From Isoetes taiwanensis (lineage: Eukaryota; Streptophyta; Lycopodiopsida; Isoetales; Isoetaceae), in the NCBI GenBank assembly GCA_021234155.1, contig JAJEKV010000062.1:7642425-7706424 (forward strand): DNA of 64,000 nt, in the 5' to 3' direction. Under the pieces are notes generated by a model that did no database searches, was not told where the DNA came from, and saw nothing but the letters and a program-made list of their open reading frames with translations. Shown here piece after piece: positions 34,540 through 46,100 of the stretch; the first letter of the stretch is position 1; every line of letters begins with the position of its first letter. Position numbers and translations under genes: made by a program.

Positions 34540-35740
34540 ACACCATCATATGGATAATACTATACCTACTTTAAATGTATTATCATTGCATAAAGTAGGT
34601 CCAGCTGTTGTAATTCTGGTTGCAGATGAACAAGAGGCTGTTATTTTTTCTTCAAAAGGGAGCCAATTTAGTAGCATATCCTTGTTATCCACCATTCACT
34701 CAATTCAACTAACAAAATTTTCTTGAGATGGGTTCTATGATTTTGAACCTGGATATTTTGCATCCAACTCCAGAAAAATGTTGCATGATAATCGTTGAAA
34801 CCTAGAGTTTTCGCATCCAACTTCTATGCTATTTTTGAATTATGCAAATCACTGGAGGTGAAGAGCTTCAAAATCATTCACAAAACCAAATAACTAAATA
34901 GATCGAGATGAAAATGGAAAAACCTTTCATTCAGGGGATATTAAAAAGAAGTTATTTAGGGAAGCCCTTTTAGCGCGAGTAAAATCCTTTGTTTAACATT
35001 TTCAATTGAAGAAATTATTTAGGGAAGTTCTTTAAGCACATGGGATTCAATCATGCATAAAGTTTTGGCATTAAACACCGGCGATATTATGAATATTGCG
35101 AGACCACACCAATTCATGGTTCAAGTCAACGTCGTCTCAAATAATGTTGCGAGTCCAAACATGGTTCAAGTCAACGTCGTCTCAAATAATGTTGCGAGTC
35201 CAAGAGAATCGAAATTCCAAAGAATTTTGAATATTCCAAAAGGAGGTCCATTCTGGACTAGGAAACAAGTTTTTACCATGGCACTTCCGACAACATTGGA
35301 TGTTTTTTATTCTGTAGATGAAATAGTTCTAGTAAATAGTGTTGAACTTCTAACTGCTAGAAGTTCTAATAAACAATGGCGAGCTTCATTGAATGGCTAT
35401 CAGGCAAGGCATTTAGCTTCAAACTTCATGATTTTGGACTAGATACAGACTCCCATTTGTGCGACAGGATAGTTGAGATGATAAAGTCTCAAACAAGAAG
35501 AACGTTAAAGACACTAATACTTCACCATGTGATGCCAATGAATTAATGGATTATGATACTTAAATTCGACTTGGACAAACAAAATTTGGGGGTTAACCTA
35601 TGACTATAAACAGACTAAGAAGCTATATGAAACTATACGACAATGTTGAACGACCCAACTTCCACTATGAATTCTTCTAACTTAATTTTTGACACTCAAC
35701 TTTAGATACTAATATTTTTAAGCTTTGATTTTACTCCCAA
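34540..35740. other. spacer with a short in-frame duplication
   Basis: A plus ORF at 35053-35442 contains a 43-bp direct duplication (ATGGTTCAAGTCAACGTCGT..., starting near 35117 and 35160). The protein is unrecognised. From about 35690 the sequence resembles 55.40-55.48 kb (TCTTCATAAACCATRG..AACCCA), which leads into module copy 3. Confidence 0.4.
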
Positions 35741-35744
35741 ATCT

Positions 35745-36150
35745 TCATAAACCATGGTAACAAACCCACTTATAGTACAAATACTTGTATATATATACAA
35801 TTATATGAGTGCTGCCAACATGAAGTAGAGATTTGGTAGAGATTGATCTCGGCCGTCCATCTCTGAGATGGACGGTCCAGACGGTGCCACCTCGTAACAC
35901 CCCCAAGCATCCCCCTGATTTGGGGCTTTTAATCTGGACCATCGGATTTAGGGATTTGATCTAGGCCATCCATAAAAAAATTAATGATATTAAATGCCAC
36001 CATAAATGTCCCCTTATTTGGGGCTTTTGATCTAGGCCCTTGGATTTAGGGGTTTGATCTTGGCCGTTCATACAAAGGTCCTTGACATTAATGCTATCCT
36101 AAGAAGTGGCGACATGTTATATGTTGTTTCCCTAGTTTTTCCTAAAGGTT
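35745..36150 (+). repeat. dispersed module copy 3
   Basis: ACTTATAGTACAAATACTTG and TATATATATACAATTATAT (35770-35805) are followed by a near-perfect 28-bp palindrome (GGCCGTCCATCTC with TGAGATGGACGGTCC, about 35853-35880), the best preserved of the copies. The TTTGGGGCTTTTRATCTRG block appears twice (about 35918 and 36017). The TOPLESS fragment begins about 270 bp after its end. Confidence 0.8.
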
Positions 36151-36419
36151 TTAATGGTGGCGTGCCAAATTTTCGTGTCCCATAAGCGAATGACGTGTTA
36201 TTGCCCATGGAATAGGGTAGGCCTGATATAGGAGTGGAAAGGGGGATGAAGATGCAAGTTTTTTATGAGGGGCGGCTATGGCAGTGTCGGGAACACGTGG
36301 AGATGAGGTTGCGGGCTGCCCTGTTAGCCTGCTCTTATCGTTAACTTTTCTTTTTTTATCCATGCGACCTCCACGACCTCTCAATTCCTTTGTGATCCGC
36401 AACTCCGGTGGCCCTAGCG

Positions 36420-36668
36420 ATGTCTTCCCTCGGTTCGGAGCTCGTCTTCCTCATTCTTCAGTTCTGGAGGAGGAGAAATTTAGAGAAACCGTTCATAAGT
36501 AAGTCTTCTCTTTCTCAATCTTCGGAATCCCTCCTTTCCGCTTACCGAACTTGCTGCGGTTGGAGCAAGAATCGGGATTCTGGTTTTACAAAAGTGGGCG
36601 ACAACCGTTATTCCATGAAGATTTTCTTCGAGATTCGGAAGCAAAAGTACCTGGAGGCTTTGGACAAA
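36420..36668 (+). pseudogene. TOPLESS/TOPLESS-related corepressor N-terminal fragment
   Basis: ATG 36420 encodes MSSLGSELVFLILQF, the LisH start of TOPLESS-family corepressors. After a 1-bp loss the frame shifts to EEEKFRETVHK and meets a GTAAGTC donor at the position of the family's first intron. Exon 2 (from 36559) encodes LEQESGF and then, in another frame, DSGFTKVGDNRYSMKIFFEI and KQKYLEALDK (CTLH/TPD region). About 23 codons between the two SGF strings are missing, consistent with deletion at a short homology. The EAR-binding groove is incomplete and the WD40 repeats are absent. It is a captured, dead copy of a nuclear corepressor gene. Confidence 0.92.
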
Positions 36669-37490
36669 TTAGTGCAAAACATTTATCTTCAAATTTGAAA
36701 TGCGGATATGGCATTTTTTTCCCTTTTATTCAAGTGGTTGTTATCAACTTTTTGCTTTCAATCATTGCTCACGGTATCTCACTAATATTGCACTTTGCCA
36801 TAGCAAGTGATGCATGCCGTGGAAATCTAAAATGGCATAACAGTCTATCAACTTGGTGGTTGAATTCTATCTTTGCTACAACCCGACATTGGATTTGGAG
36901 CACGAGTGGAGCATAGAGCAAGGTGAGCATCAGTAAATGTTTTTCCATTTCCTTGCATCGTAAATGCTTTCCTAGTTGTTACACTATTAATGCTTTTTAA
37001 TTTAATGCATTGTCCGGTAATCAAGGCTTATATTTCTATCTTCCGGTCCAAAAGCTACGATTCTCCGAAGTTTGCTAGCTTCGGATCTGGAAGTACATTT
37101 GGATTTGTGTGGCTTGTGTTTATTTATACGTCCTTTTGTTGGATTTTTAACCTGATCCAAATAGCTTAAGACTGCTCTAACGATTACAAATTTGCATGTG
37201 TGCTCTGCCGCCTTCTTCATAGCTCGAGCTCTATTGTCTGTTGGAAGAAGTCCCGTTGTAGATCTGCGCAGCCAAAATGATGTGATGGGAACAGAGAAGT
37301 CTTGTGATCCATACAGAACACGGGAAAAGCTACCTTGGGCAGACACGGATGTTTACAGGTTGGCACTGGAAGTAACACACATCTCTGTTGATAAAGAACA
37401 GCTTGAATATGCTGCAGCAGCATTTCGAAAGTATAGGTATTTGTCCCAACTACTTCCCCTCTTTGTTACGCAAGGCTGACTCCCAGATGG
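36669..37490 (+). other. unassigned exon-like piece
   Basis: After CTTCTTCATAG, 37222-37432 stays open and encodes RTREKLPWADTDVYRLALEV..EQLEYAAAAFRKY before AG-GTATTT. It has the composition of a genuine exon but I cannot identify it. The Copia element is inserted 55 bp further on. Confidence 0.4.
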
Positions 37491-38181
37491 TGATGAAAAC
37501 AGAGACAACTAAAGCAAACAAAACCTTCTGATCTTAATCAAGACACATCTTACAATACCCTGGCAATTACCCAATTCAAACTGCTGATAGTGATTCACTG
37601 CATAAGAAATTATCCAGCTAAATAAGCCAGAGCACAGAAGAAGGTGATTCACCGCTACAAGCAAATTCCAGTTAGTAAAACCGGAGCAAACAGGTGTAAA
37701 GCAAAATAGATCACTTATCAAACAAGCAGTTAGCAGATCTTTAGCCTCTGACAGGTTTTCACAGATCACAGCAGAAGATCGTTCAGCTGACTTCTCTTGA
37801 TCCTCCCAATCTTATTGGTACAGCAACCAGCTATTCATATGTTCTTCTGCTGCAGCTTCAGATGACCCAGACGACTCATGAGATCATCAACTCCTTCTAT
37901 TCCGCTTCAAGCAGGAGGCACCAGCACCAATCTTCAACAGCTACCTCTGCTGCTACTGTCGGAGCGCACAAACCAGGCCGATTCCTCTCACGGCAAACCC
38001 AAGAGCGTTTGCAAGCCGCATCAAATATCAGCTGCTCTTCCGTTGATTTCCCCTGTCCCGATCTCTGCTATTTAACTCAGATTTGCACCCACCGACTTGT
38101 TGCATGATGACATGTGTCGGTCTGATAGTGATGGACCTTATTATTTTTTTTTTAGTACAACAATGGCATGAATATCCAACA
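37491..38181 (-). repeat. Copia 3' LTR (691 bp)
   Basis: Identical by eye to the other LTR over the first ~255 bp (to about 37745) and the last ~80 bp. The middle (about 37746-38085) carries many small substitutions and indels, often CAG here against GG or GAG there. Confidence 0.95.
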
Positions 38182-38200
38182 TTTCCCCTTCATGCCTTTG

Positions 38201-38632
38201 TTATCTTATACCCAACAATTCTTTGAACAGATTAAGCTTTCTTTCTGTCATTGCTTTGGTGAATATATCTGCTGCCTGATGTGCGGTTTCCACATACTCC
38301 ATTGTAATTACATTGTTTGCAATAAGATCCCTTATAAAGTGAACATGCAACTCGATGTGTTTGGTTCTCTCATGGTGCACAGGATTTTTTGCTATGGCAA
38401 TACAACTGAGACTATCAGTGCGCAATACTGTTGGATGATCTTGAGACACACCTATTTCTGTCAAAAGCCTTCTCACCCATACTATTTCTTTAGCTGCTAA
38501 CGAAGATGCTGAGTATTCTGCTTCAGCTGACGACATGGCAACGGATGATTGTTTTTTGCTTCTCCATGATATTGTACCTCCTGCAAGAACTAGAGCATAA
38601 CCAGAGCAATACCTTACACCCCTTTTTGTCAA
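38201..38632 (-). pseudogene. Copia RNase H C-terminal remnant
   Basis: Encodes GGTISWRSKKQSSVAMSSAE, then AEYSASSLAAKEIVW, LRTDSLSCIAIAKNPVHHER, TKHIELHVHFIRD and a typical ADIFTKAM ending. This is the RNase H domain of Copia elements with its catalytic SSAEAEY and D..S residues. It lies in a different frame from gag and is fused to the protease region near 38635 by loss of integrase and RT. Confidence 0.92.
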
Positions 38633-39956
38633 ATCTTAATTCATATCCTAAGTCAACTAACTGACTTACTGAAATAAGGTTCTTATACAAGCCTGGTACA
38701 CACAACACATCGGAAATATTGACTCTCTTTCCTTGCAGATCGAACAATTGAAGCATTCCTTTCCCGGTTACGCTCTGCAAGTCTCCATTTCCTAACTGTA
38801 CATGGCTCAAGTGTTTACTAGCATGAACATCATCTAGAAAATCAGTAGAATTAACTACTGATCGTTCAGCTCCACTATCAACTATAAATTCATCAACCTT
38901 GTTGTTAGAATAATAATCATCACATGTTGATAGTATAACAGGTTTTACCTCTTGATCATCTTGATTCTTAGCAGAATTATCTTCAACAACTTCTTGAGTT
39001 ACATTAACTCTGGCTGCTCCTCTTCTTCCCCTTCCCCTTGACGTACTACCTCTTCCCCTCAAAGCAAAGCTTGCTCTATCAGCACTCCATCTTCCTCGTC
39101 CCCTATCAAGATTTTTGGGACTAGAACAATTTGTGGAAATGTGCCCCATACCACCACAATTATAACAAGACATCTCTTTATTTAATTTTGGACAACTTGC
39201 TTTTAGATGCCCCATTTCGTGACAATAAAAACAAGGACCCATACTTCTTTGATGTTTAGCCTTTGACTTCTCAACAAACAAGACCTCAGGACTTTCTTCT
39301 TCCTCATTACTCATTTTTCTTTGCTCAAGCTCTGTCCTTATTAATCTTTCTGCTTCATCACGATTTTTTATTGTGGTTCTTATTAATGTGGACAACATAT
39401 CATACCTTGAAAACGCACGGGCTATTGCCAGAACCTGAAATTCATCACTTAATCTTGCTCCCGCTGCCTCCAAATCAGCAAAAATATTATCCAGTTTTGA
39501 AAAAAACTCTGTGATACTTTCACTTTCATTATATTTCAACTGTCTTAATTCTCTGTCTAAAACATCCAACTGTGAAGATGATTTTCGTTCATATTTATTG
39601 AGAAGGTATGGCCACATTTGCTGAGGATTCAATCCTCTCATTCTAAGCAAGATACTAGGCCCAACTTTACATGCAATAATCCCTCTGGCTTCTCTAAGTT
39701 TTTGATCAGAATATGTACTAGAACTTTCAGTCTTACCAGAACCTTCTGCAAGCTTGCTTTCCCCTTCACCGATTTTCATCTTTCCCAGTTTCGCAAGGAT
39801 CTCCTTTAGGTCCTTTCCCTCTGGCGGCTGCACTATCTCCATCAATCCTTCTGCATTCAAGACCTCCTGAATTTTCTCTTTCCAGACTTGAAATCCTGCA
39901 CCACCATTATATACTTCTATTGCACTAAGAAGCGCAGCACCAAATCTAGTTGCCAT
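38523..39956 (-). CDS. Copia gag-protease ORF, truncated
   Basis: Starts at ATG 39956 (MATRFGAALLSAIEVYNGGA). The frame encodes a Copia gag with UBN2-like LRQLKYNESESITEFFSKLD, two zinc knuckles (CFYCHEMGHLKASC and CYNCGGMGHISTNC) and an aspartic protease (FIVDSGAERSVV). It then begins the GAG-pre-integrase region (LYKNLISVSQLVDLGYELRF) and runs out of homology at about 38640, the deletion junction. Gag and protease look undamaged, so it could still make capsid protein. Confidence 0.93.
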   Translation of the reverse strand: MATRFGAALLSAIEVYNGGAGFQVWKEKIQEVLNAEGLMEIVQPPEGKDLKEILAKLGKMKIGEGESKLAEGSGKTESSSTYSDQKLREARGIIACKVGPSILLRMRGLNPQQMWPYLLNKYERKSSSQLDVLDRELRQLKYNESESITEFFSKLDNIFADLEAAGARLSDEFQVLAIARAFSRYDMLSTLIRTTIKNRDEAERLIRTELEQRKMSNEEEESPEVLFVEKSKAKHQRSMGPCFYCHEMGHLKASCPKLNKEMSCYNCGGMGHISTNCSSPKNLDRGRGRWSADRASFALRGRGSTSRGRGRRGAARVNVTQEVVEDNSAKNQDDQEVKPVILSTCDDYYSNNKVDEFIVDSGAERSVVNSTDFLDDVHASKHLSHVQLGNGDLQSVTGKGMLQLFDLQGKRVNISDVLCVPGLYKNLISVSQLVDLGYELRFDKKGCKVLLWLCSSSCRRYNIMEKQKTIIRCHVVS

Positions 39957-39979
39957 TATTTAAGTTGCTCTGATACCAA

Positions 39980-40677
39980 TGATGAAAACAGAGACAACTA
40001 AAGCAAACAAAACCTTCTGATCTTAATCAAGACACATCTTACAATACCCTGGCAATTACCCAATTCAAACTGCTGATAGTGATTCACTGCATAAGAAATT
40101 ATCCAGCTAAATAAGCCAGAGCACAGAAGAAGGTGATTCACCGCTACAAGCAAATTCCAGTTAGTAAAACCGGAGCAAACAGGTGTAAAGCAAAATAGAT
40201 CACTTATCAAACAAGCAGTTAGCAGATCTTTAGCCTCGACGGGTTTTCACGGATCCACGCAGGAGAAGATCGTTGGTGACTTCTCTTGATCCTCCCAATC
40301 TTATTGGTACAGCAACCAGCTATTCATATGTTCTTACTGCTGCAGCTTGAGGATGACCCGGGCGACTCATGAGATCATCAACTCCTTCTATTCCGCTTCA
40401 AGCGAGGAGGCACCAAGACCAATCTTCAACGGCTACCTCTGCTTTTTCTTGTCGAGGCGCACAAACCAAAGCCGATTCTCTCTCACGGCAAAACCCAAGA
40501 GCGTTTGCAAGCCGCATCAAATATCATTTGCTCTTCCGTTGATTTCCCTGTCCCGATCTACGCTATTTAACTTTCAGTTTGCACCCACCGGCTTGTTGCA
40601 TGATGACATGTGTCGGTCTGATAGTGATGGACCTTATTATTTTTTTTTTAGTACAACAATGGCATGAATATCCAACA
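39980..40677 (-). repeat. Copia 5' LTR (698 bp)
   Basis: The partner LTR, directly next to the primer-binding site. It is followed at 40678 by the GATGG target duplication. Its divergent middle block runs from about 40237 to 40590. Confidence 0.95.
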
Positions 40678-40682
40678 GATGG

Positions 40683-41990
40683 ACATGTTATGGTGTGAGT
40701 TCTAAAGGTCTGCTTTGCACATGTTGTGGTGTGAGTTCTATATTCAAAGCACTGGGGTAATTTTAGGCTATGGTGGGTTCGTTTGCAATTCTTAGTTGTC
40801 ATTTCCATCATTCTAATGGATGTATTGCCTCGATTCAGATGGTTGCCATTTCAATCACCTCATGGGAGCATATTGTTGCAGGACCTGCCGTATGGGCTTT
40901 GATAATCAGTACGGCCTTAACAGTCCTGATCAACTCATTTGAAGCCTTCTAATGTATGTAGTACCTAATGCAGCTTCAGAGATCCTTTTCCTTAACAGGG
41001 TAGAGCAACATTTTGCTCAAGAATTTAGATGGAAGTCTGTACTTCTTAAATGATTGAGGTAGCAGTTGGAGCACTTCTTTCTGCATAAGTGTTAGTTGAT
41101 TTACTAATTTGGCACAAAATTTACAGGCATTTTTGGCATATGGTGTCCCCAAGAGCGAGCACAAAGTTTACCAATTGATGCAGAAGGTTCGCTAAAATTT
41201 CACGATCTCTCCATTAGGTTATCCATGTAGTTAAAGCTTTTTTTGTCACCGCATGCATGCTCGTTGTTGGGGCCACTCATTCGATGCTCTTGCCATTGAA
41301 TATGCTTTATTAAAAGGAAGGCCTCTGCGTAATGTCCCCAGTTGTAAGTAGTTTATTCCCTTTCCTATAGGTTACCTTTATATAGAAGCCACTGACTTGT
41401 TACTATTGGTAAAACAATTTAAATCTTGCGGGCATTGTTCTTGGCCCTTCACAAGGTTAGACTGCCGAGGAGGAGCAAAGTAAATTTTCAATTGATTATC
41501 CTGAACCACTAATAATGTTTGCATTGTCTTTGTGGGATGGGCTCTTCCCTTGAGGTATGGTACCTACAACGTTGTTCCTGTATATGAGAATTCGCTATAA
41601 ATCCTACTTTTGTGACTTTACCTAACAGCTATCATTCTTTCAGGTTCGCATATATAATACAAAGAATGTTCATGAGCAACTTGAAGCATCTTTGCATGAC
41701 TACAATGTGCATCAGTTGGTCTCGATCTAAGAAGCAAATTGCAAATTCCTAAAATGGTTTATTTATATGCACAAGACTTTGTTGAAGACATGTCACTTTT
41801 GGATTGGATATGCCATCATCACTTTTGCATCTCAAGTGGTTGTCATCGGAGAATGTGTGCAGCAAAGGAAACAAAGATATTTAAGCTTCCGTGACTTTGT
41901 CATACTTCCGTTTGATTTTGGGTTTTGTTATCTGTTTCTTCCTCGAAACCCTCTCTTGACAACGACAAGCGTATACCATATCACCTGTAT
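40683..41990 (+). other. unassigned exon-like pieces
   Basis: Plus-strand stretches at 41129-41188 (AFLAYGVPKSEHKVYQLMQK), 41270-41345 (WGHSFDALAIEYALLKGRPL) and 41650-41727 (NTKNVHEQLEASLHDYNVHQ) have exon-like borders (TTTACAG, CTTTCAG) but no family that I can name. A short duplication of TTGTGGTGTGAGTTCTA is seen at 40690-40740. Confidence 0.4.
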
Positions 41991-42417
41991 GACAGCCCAA
42001 GATCTATTGCGAGGAGCCAACTTTGCATCCGCGAGAGCGTGCATTTTGAGGATTTCATTATGACCTTTCTAGAAATCTTTGGCGGTTGAGAAGATTAACC
42101 ATGCCCGAACAGTTTACTCTGTTCCAACGTGGGTCCCGATCTGCGGCAAATATTATCGCCAATGCCCTTGTTTACGTGACTATTGGAGGAAATGACTACA
42201 ACAATTATCCTCTGCGCAACTCCGGTCGGAGGGCAATTTAGCCCCTGGTCAATTCAACGCCTTTCTCATCTCTAATTTGAGATCCCAACTAGTGGTAAGC
42301 ATTTGTGAAAAATAATTAACAAGAATGCTAAACTCTAATAGTCTCATTGTTTACGTATTTATTTTTTCGCCCGACAAATGTACAACTTGGGTTTTGGCGG
42401 CGTCTCTGCCAAGGTGT
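41990..42417 (+). pseudogene. GDSL esterase/lipase fragment
   Basis: QDLLRGANFASARAC (41998-42045) is the block II region (GANFASAGAG) of plant GDSL lipases. From 42101, MPEQFTLFQRGSRSAAN and ALVYVTIGGNDYNNYPL contain the block III G-G-N-D motif. PGQFNAFLISNLRSQLV ends at a GTAAGC donor (42295). A last exon (about 42380-42415) encodes MYNLGFGGVSAK, matching LYNLGARKVxV. Frameshifts and a stop separate the blocks. The block I GDSL serine region and the C-terminal DxxH are missing. The parent family comprises secreted ester hydrolases. Confidence 0.85.
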
Positions 42418-43125
42418 GAATTCTGAGATTTTTTTGGGGGGTAACTCTTCTTTGTACATTTAACTTTCGGACAAATTGTCCTTTTGGCTTCTCAAAATGT
42501 CTTCATATGAACGTAATTCAACTAATGGCAAATGTGAACATATTGAGAGTACTGACAGTATTTGTTTCATTATGTCATCTGTTATATTGTTTGTTATGAT
42601 GTCTCTAATATTATGTTTTCTTCTTACTACAGGCACATATCTGGTCAGCAAACAGCAGGAACACGATTGCAAATTAAACGGGAGTGTTGCATCACTCCCG
42701 TTTCAAAGATTCCCTTTAAAAAAACACCAAGTTTCTAAAATAAGCCTTTTTTTTATAGTTGTTGAGAATTTCTAGAGGTTCGCATTTTTTTTATGCCATT
42801 TTGGCCCATCATTAGACGAAAACTTTGTATTTATGAAACAGAAATCATAAAAATAGCGAAATTTAGGCATAGACTTGAAGAGACTGAAAGCATTACAAAA
42901 AAACAAGCACCAGAATAGAAAGGAAAAAAAAGTACTATGTTTTTATTAAATTGTTGTACATCAATATTGAAGATTCATTGTAATAAGTAATGATAATTTA
43001 AATATGCAGTAGTCAAAGATCTACATCATAGTCCTCCTCATTCTTTTTTTGCTCTCGCCATCTCGTCCTTACATTCTATCTCTCCTTTCTTTGGAGACTT
43101 GAGTTTTTATCCTCCTTGTCCTCTG
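42418..43125. other. no recognised gene
   Basis: AT-rich spacer between the GDSL fragment and the 3' end of the methyltransferase gene. Confidence 0.45.
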
Positions 43126-43129
43126 GAAT

Positions 43130-46100
43130 GGTAGCTAAAGCTACTTCTTTAAGCTCTGCAAAGGTTGCCTCATCGTCTAGTGAGCCGGAGAATGGAGGTT
43201 TGTATCTCGAGGGCGTTAGTTTAGCATAATCGGATGAAGACTTGGCCCCTAGCTCTTGATGTTCATCCGTAAAGTAGGTAAAGCGGCCGGTCTCATCTTC
43301 ACAAAATTAACAACATCCTTATCAATATCCACGGCTACAGTTCGCGGCCCTTCTTAAGTGCACATGCGATAGTAGTACGAGAACCGGAGAAAGCATCAAG
43401 CACCCAATCTCACGGGCGAGAACATGTCCGGGAGATGGTTGATGAGCTTTGTGGTTTACGGTAGTGATTCACAATCCCCGCCTTGTGCGGTTGGGTCCCT
43501 ACAATTTCTCGTAACAACTTCTTTGGAAACTCAAGGGCGTTTGAGAAGTTTTGGCCAGGGCGGTGTTGAAGTGTTCCATGGTCCTCTTCCCATCAAAACT
43601 CCAATAAGCTACATGAAGGTACTCTACCTTGCTAAGCAACCTTGGTCCTCCACCATGGTAGTTGATGTTAGTTTTGTACCTAGTAAAACATTTAAAGTGA
43701 TGTTTACTTAGCAAAAACAAGAACACACTTCCGAAACGAGAAGCGAGGAAATACTATTCCTAATACACTACGTAAGCAAAGAGAAAAGTAATCATTTCGG
43801 AATAAGACTTACCGCACAAAGGTTTTCATATCCCACTGAACCCGGAGAACCAAAGTGGTTTTAAAAGGCTGATTCTACCAAGCCCGGTGCATGCTCGAAT
43901 GGAAAGTAACTAAACGCCAATGTTTAGCCGTTGTGATCTGCTTGATTCCATCAATAAAAGCATTAAACTCTGAAAATTTGAAGGGCTGGTCGTCATATCT
44001 GCTGTCTTTAAGCTTAAACCCGTAGGGAAGATCAGCAATAACCAAAGTGAAGTCCTGTGGCTTAACCGTTCCGACTAGCTTCGTGCAATCACCATGAATG
44101 ATTGAATATAAATTGTTTTGATCAAACATGCAGAATCTCTCGTAGTCGGATGGTTCTAACTCAACAGTTCTTACGTCCATTAACGACCTCTCTTCCCGTG
44201 CTGTTCTAACCAAATGCATGAAGCCCTCGGGAAGGTCTTTGTTTTTCTTTTTGCTCTGAGGAAAAACATGACAACAACTGTAAGGAGATCGTGTGTGCAA
44301 AGGCGAGGAATGTTGAGAGTACTTACCCAGCCCTCAAAATTTGGTGCATATTGCACAATTCGCTCGTCAGAAGTGGCTACAGGGTAGAGTTCCTTGCACC
44401 TTTCCCATGTCTCTCGTTTAGTTGCTCCATCAAACATGTTTGACATGTTATGACGTTCTTTTGGCTGCAAGGCGTTAAGGAAACAATGAGTTAGAAAGTA
44501 AGAAACAAGGCAAAGAAGAAGAAAAACAAATAAAAGTCAAGCTAAATGTATTACGGAATACAAACCGTTTTAGCGGTGATGTTACCTCTAAACAAAATGC
44601 ATTGTGTATTCCGGAATACACATTGCTTCTCTGAAGAAAGCAATGTGTATTCTGGAATACACAATACTTTTTTAGAAGAGGACATGTGTATTCCAGAATA
44701 CACATGGCTTCCTTTACATGGGCAATGTGTATTCCGGAATACACATTGCTTGTCTCTAGAAAAGCATTGTGTATTCCGGAATACACAGTGCCCATGTGAA
44801 GAAAGGTATGTGTATTCTGGAATACACTATCTACCCCGATGTTTTTGGGACTCTAACGTCTAAAGAGTAAAGTTTGTGGCAGAGATCTTACTTGTGCAAT
44901 TCCTTTGACATTTCTTCTAGGCTAAACTCCTTGTCAACAACTTTTTGGAGAAGCCTCTCCAAAATCTCTGTGTCGGAGAAGCCCTGCATTTCTCGCCAGA
45001 CGGTAATGGTCATTTCTTTTTTGGGCACGTCAGATGATTTTTTCTTGGCTGTCTCCTTGCCCTTGCTCTTTAACTCCCCTCGTTCGAACATTGAAAATAT
45101 CTCGTCTTGGAGTTCCCAAATCTGTTCAAAAAGATTTCACGTGAGATAGTTGATTTGTTATTCTGGAATACGTTTTGTGCTTACCTTGCCATCTCTAAAA
45201 GCTAATTGAAACCAGTTATCGTGGCCAATAAGAGACTGCCTTTTATTGGCCTCGTCATATTTTAGGCAGCATTCAATGGCACACGCCTCCTTAAGCTCCA
45301 AGGAAAACGCTGGCTTCTTCAGGTCCTCACCGTACTTTTCCTTGAAAATTACGTACTCCCTGTGCATGAACCGGATCTTGTCGTGCCAAGCTCATCTTTA
45401 GTTTATATTAGTTATCGGCATTGTGGGTGTTGGCAAGCGATTTTTCGCTTCTTCATCGGTAAGACCCGCGATGAAGCCAGTATTGAGGAGGGCGGAGAGG
45501 TACCTCGGGTTCTTCTTCTCTTTGTAAAGTTGCCTTCTTGCCTTGAAGCTGTGATTGCCTCCCAAGACGTAGTGAGTGTAGATCTCTGAGTTATCACTAT
45601 CATAATCCTGGGGGGTTTTGCACTGCTCCCTGTCAACAAGGACAACTATTGGGGCCACATGAGCATTTGGATTGCTCCTTATTCTGTCTTTCAGGTTCCT
45701 CAAGTGATCTGCGTAAATTTTGCGAACCTGAAGTGGCCTTTCACCAGCTTCATTTTTTGGTGGAAGCTTCATACAAGTGACTGGCAAATAAATAACACCT
45801 TGCACAAACTTGTGCAGGTTTATCTCCTCCATTTTTTCAGATGTTTTATCAACTTTTTTTTTTTTTGATGATAGCAACACCGGGTGCTTTGCCTTTCCCC
45901 TTCTTCTTCTTTTGTGCCTCGGGGCATCTTACATTTGCAATCAAAGCCGTTTGCTTTTTTTTAGGCTCTTTAGCGGCAACGGTTTGCCTTTGCCGCTTTG
46001 GTGGTGGTGACGGTGGCCTTTCGTCGGACACTGATGGACTCCCAGATGGTGATGCACTGCTCGGGCTATCTGGGTTATCTTCCCCTTCTTCTGACTCGCT

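Larger units (their letters stand above)
37491..40677 (-). mobile_element. non-autonomous Ty1/Copia LTR retrotransposon, 3187 bp
   Basis: Two LTRs (39980-40677 as 5' LTR and 37491-38181 as 3' LTR on the minus strand) begin TGTTGG and end ATCA in element orientation. Perfect 5-bp target duplications GATGG flank it (37486-37490 and 40678-40682). A primer-binding site TGGTATCAGAGC (39967-39978), complementary to initiator tRNA-Met, lies one base inside the 5' LTR, and a polypurine tract GAAGGGGAAA adjoins the 3' LTR. Inside are gag-protease and the RNase H end only; integrase and reverse transcriptase are deleted. Intact duplications and similar LTRs imply a fairly recent insertion that used another element's enzymes. 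Confidence 0.96.

Noticed and set aside
37491-38181. LTR-internal ORFs (for example 37509-37769 minus, 37862-38107 plus)
   Set aside because: They lie inside the LTR, recur in the other LTR, and have no gag/pol similarity.
44603-44828. CRISPR-like array (short repeats, ~21-bp spacers)
   Set aside because: Repeats are full palindromes in a plant intron, spacers are short and partly related, and no cas-like gene exists.
44475-44863. ORFs with repeated VYSGIH / NTHC motifs
   Set aside because: They are readings of the TGTGTATTCCGGAATACACA array inside an intron; apparent protein repeats mirror the DNA repeats.
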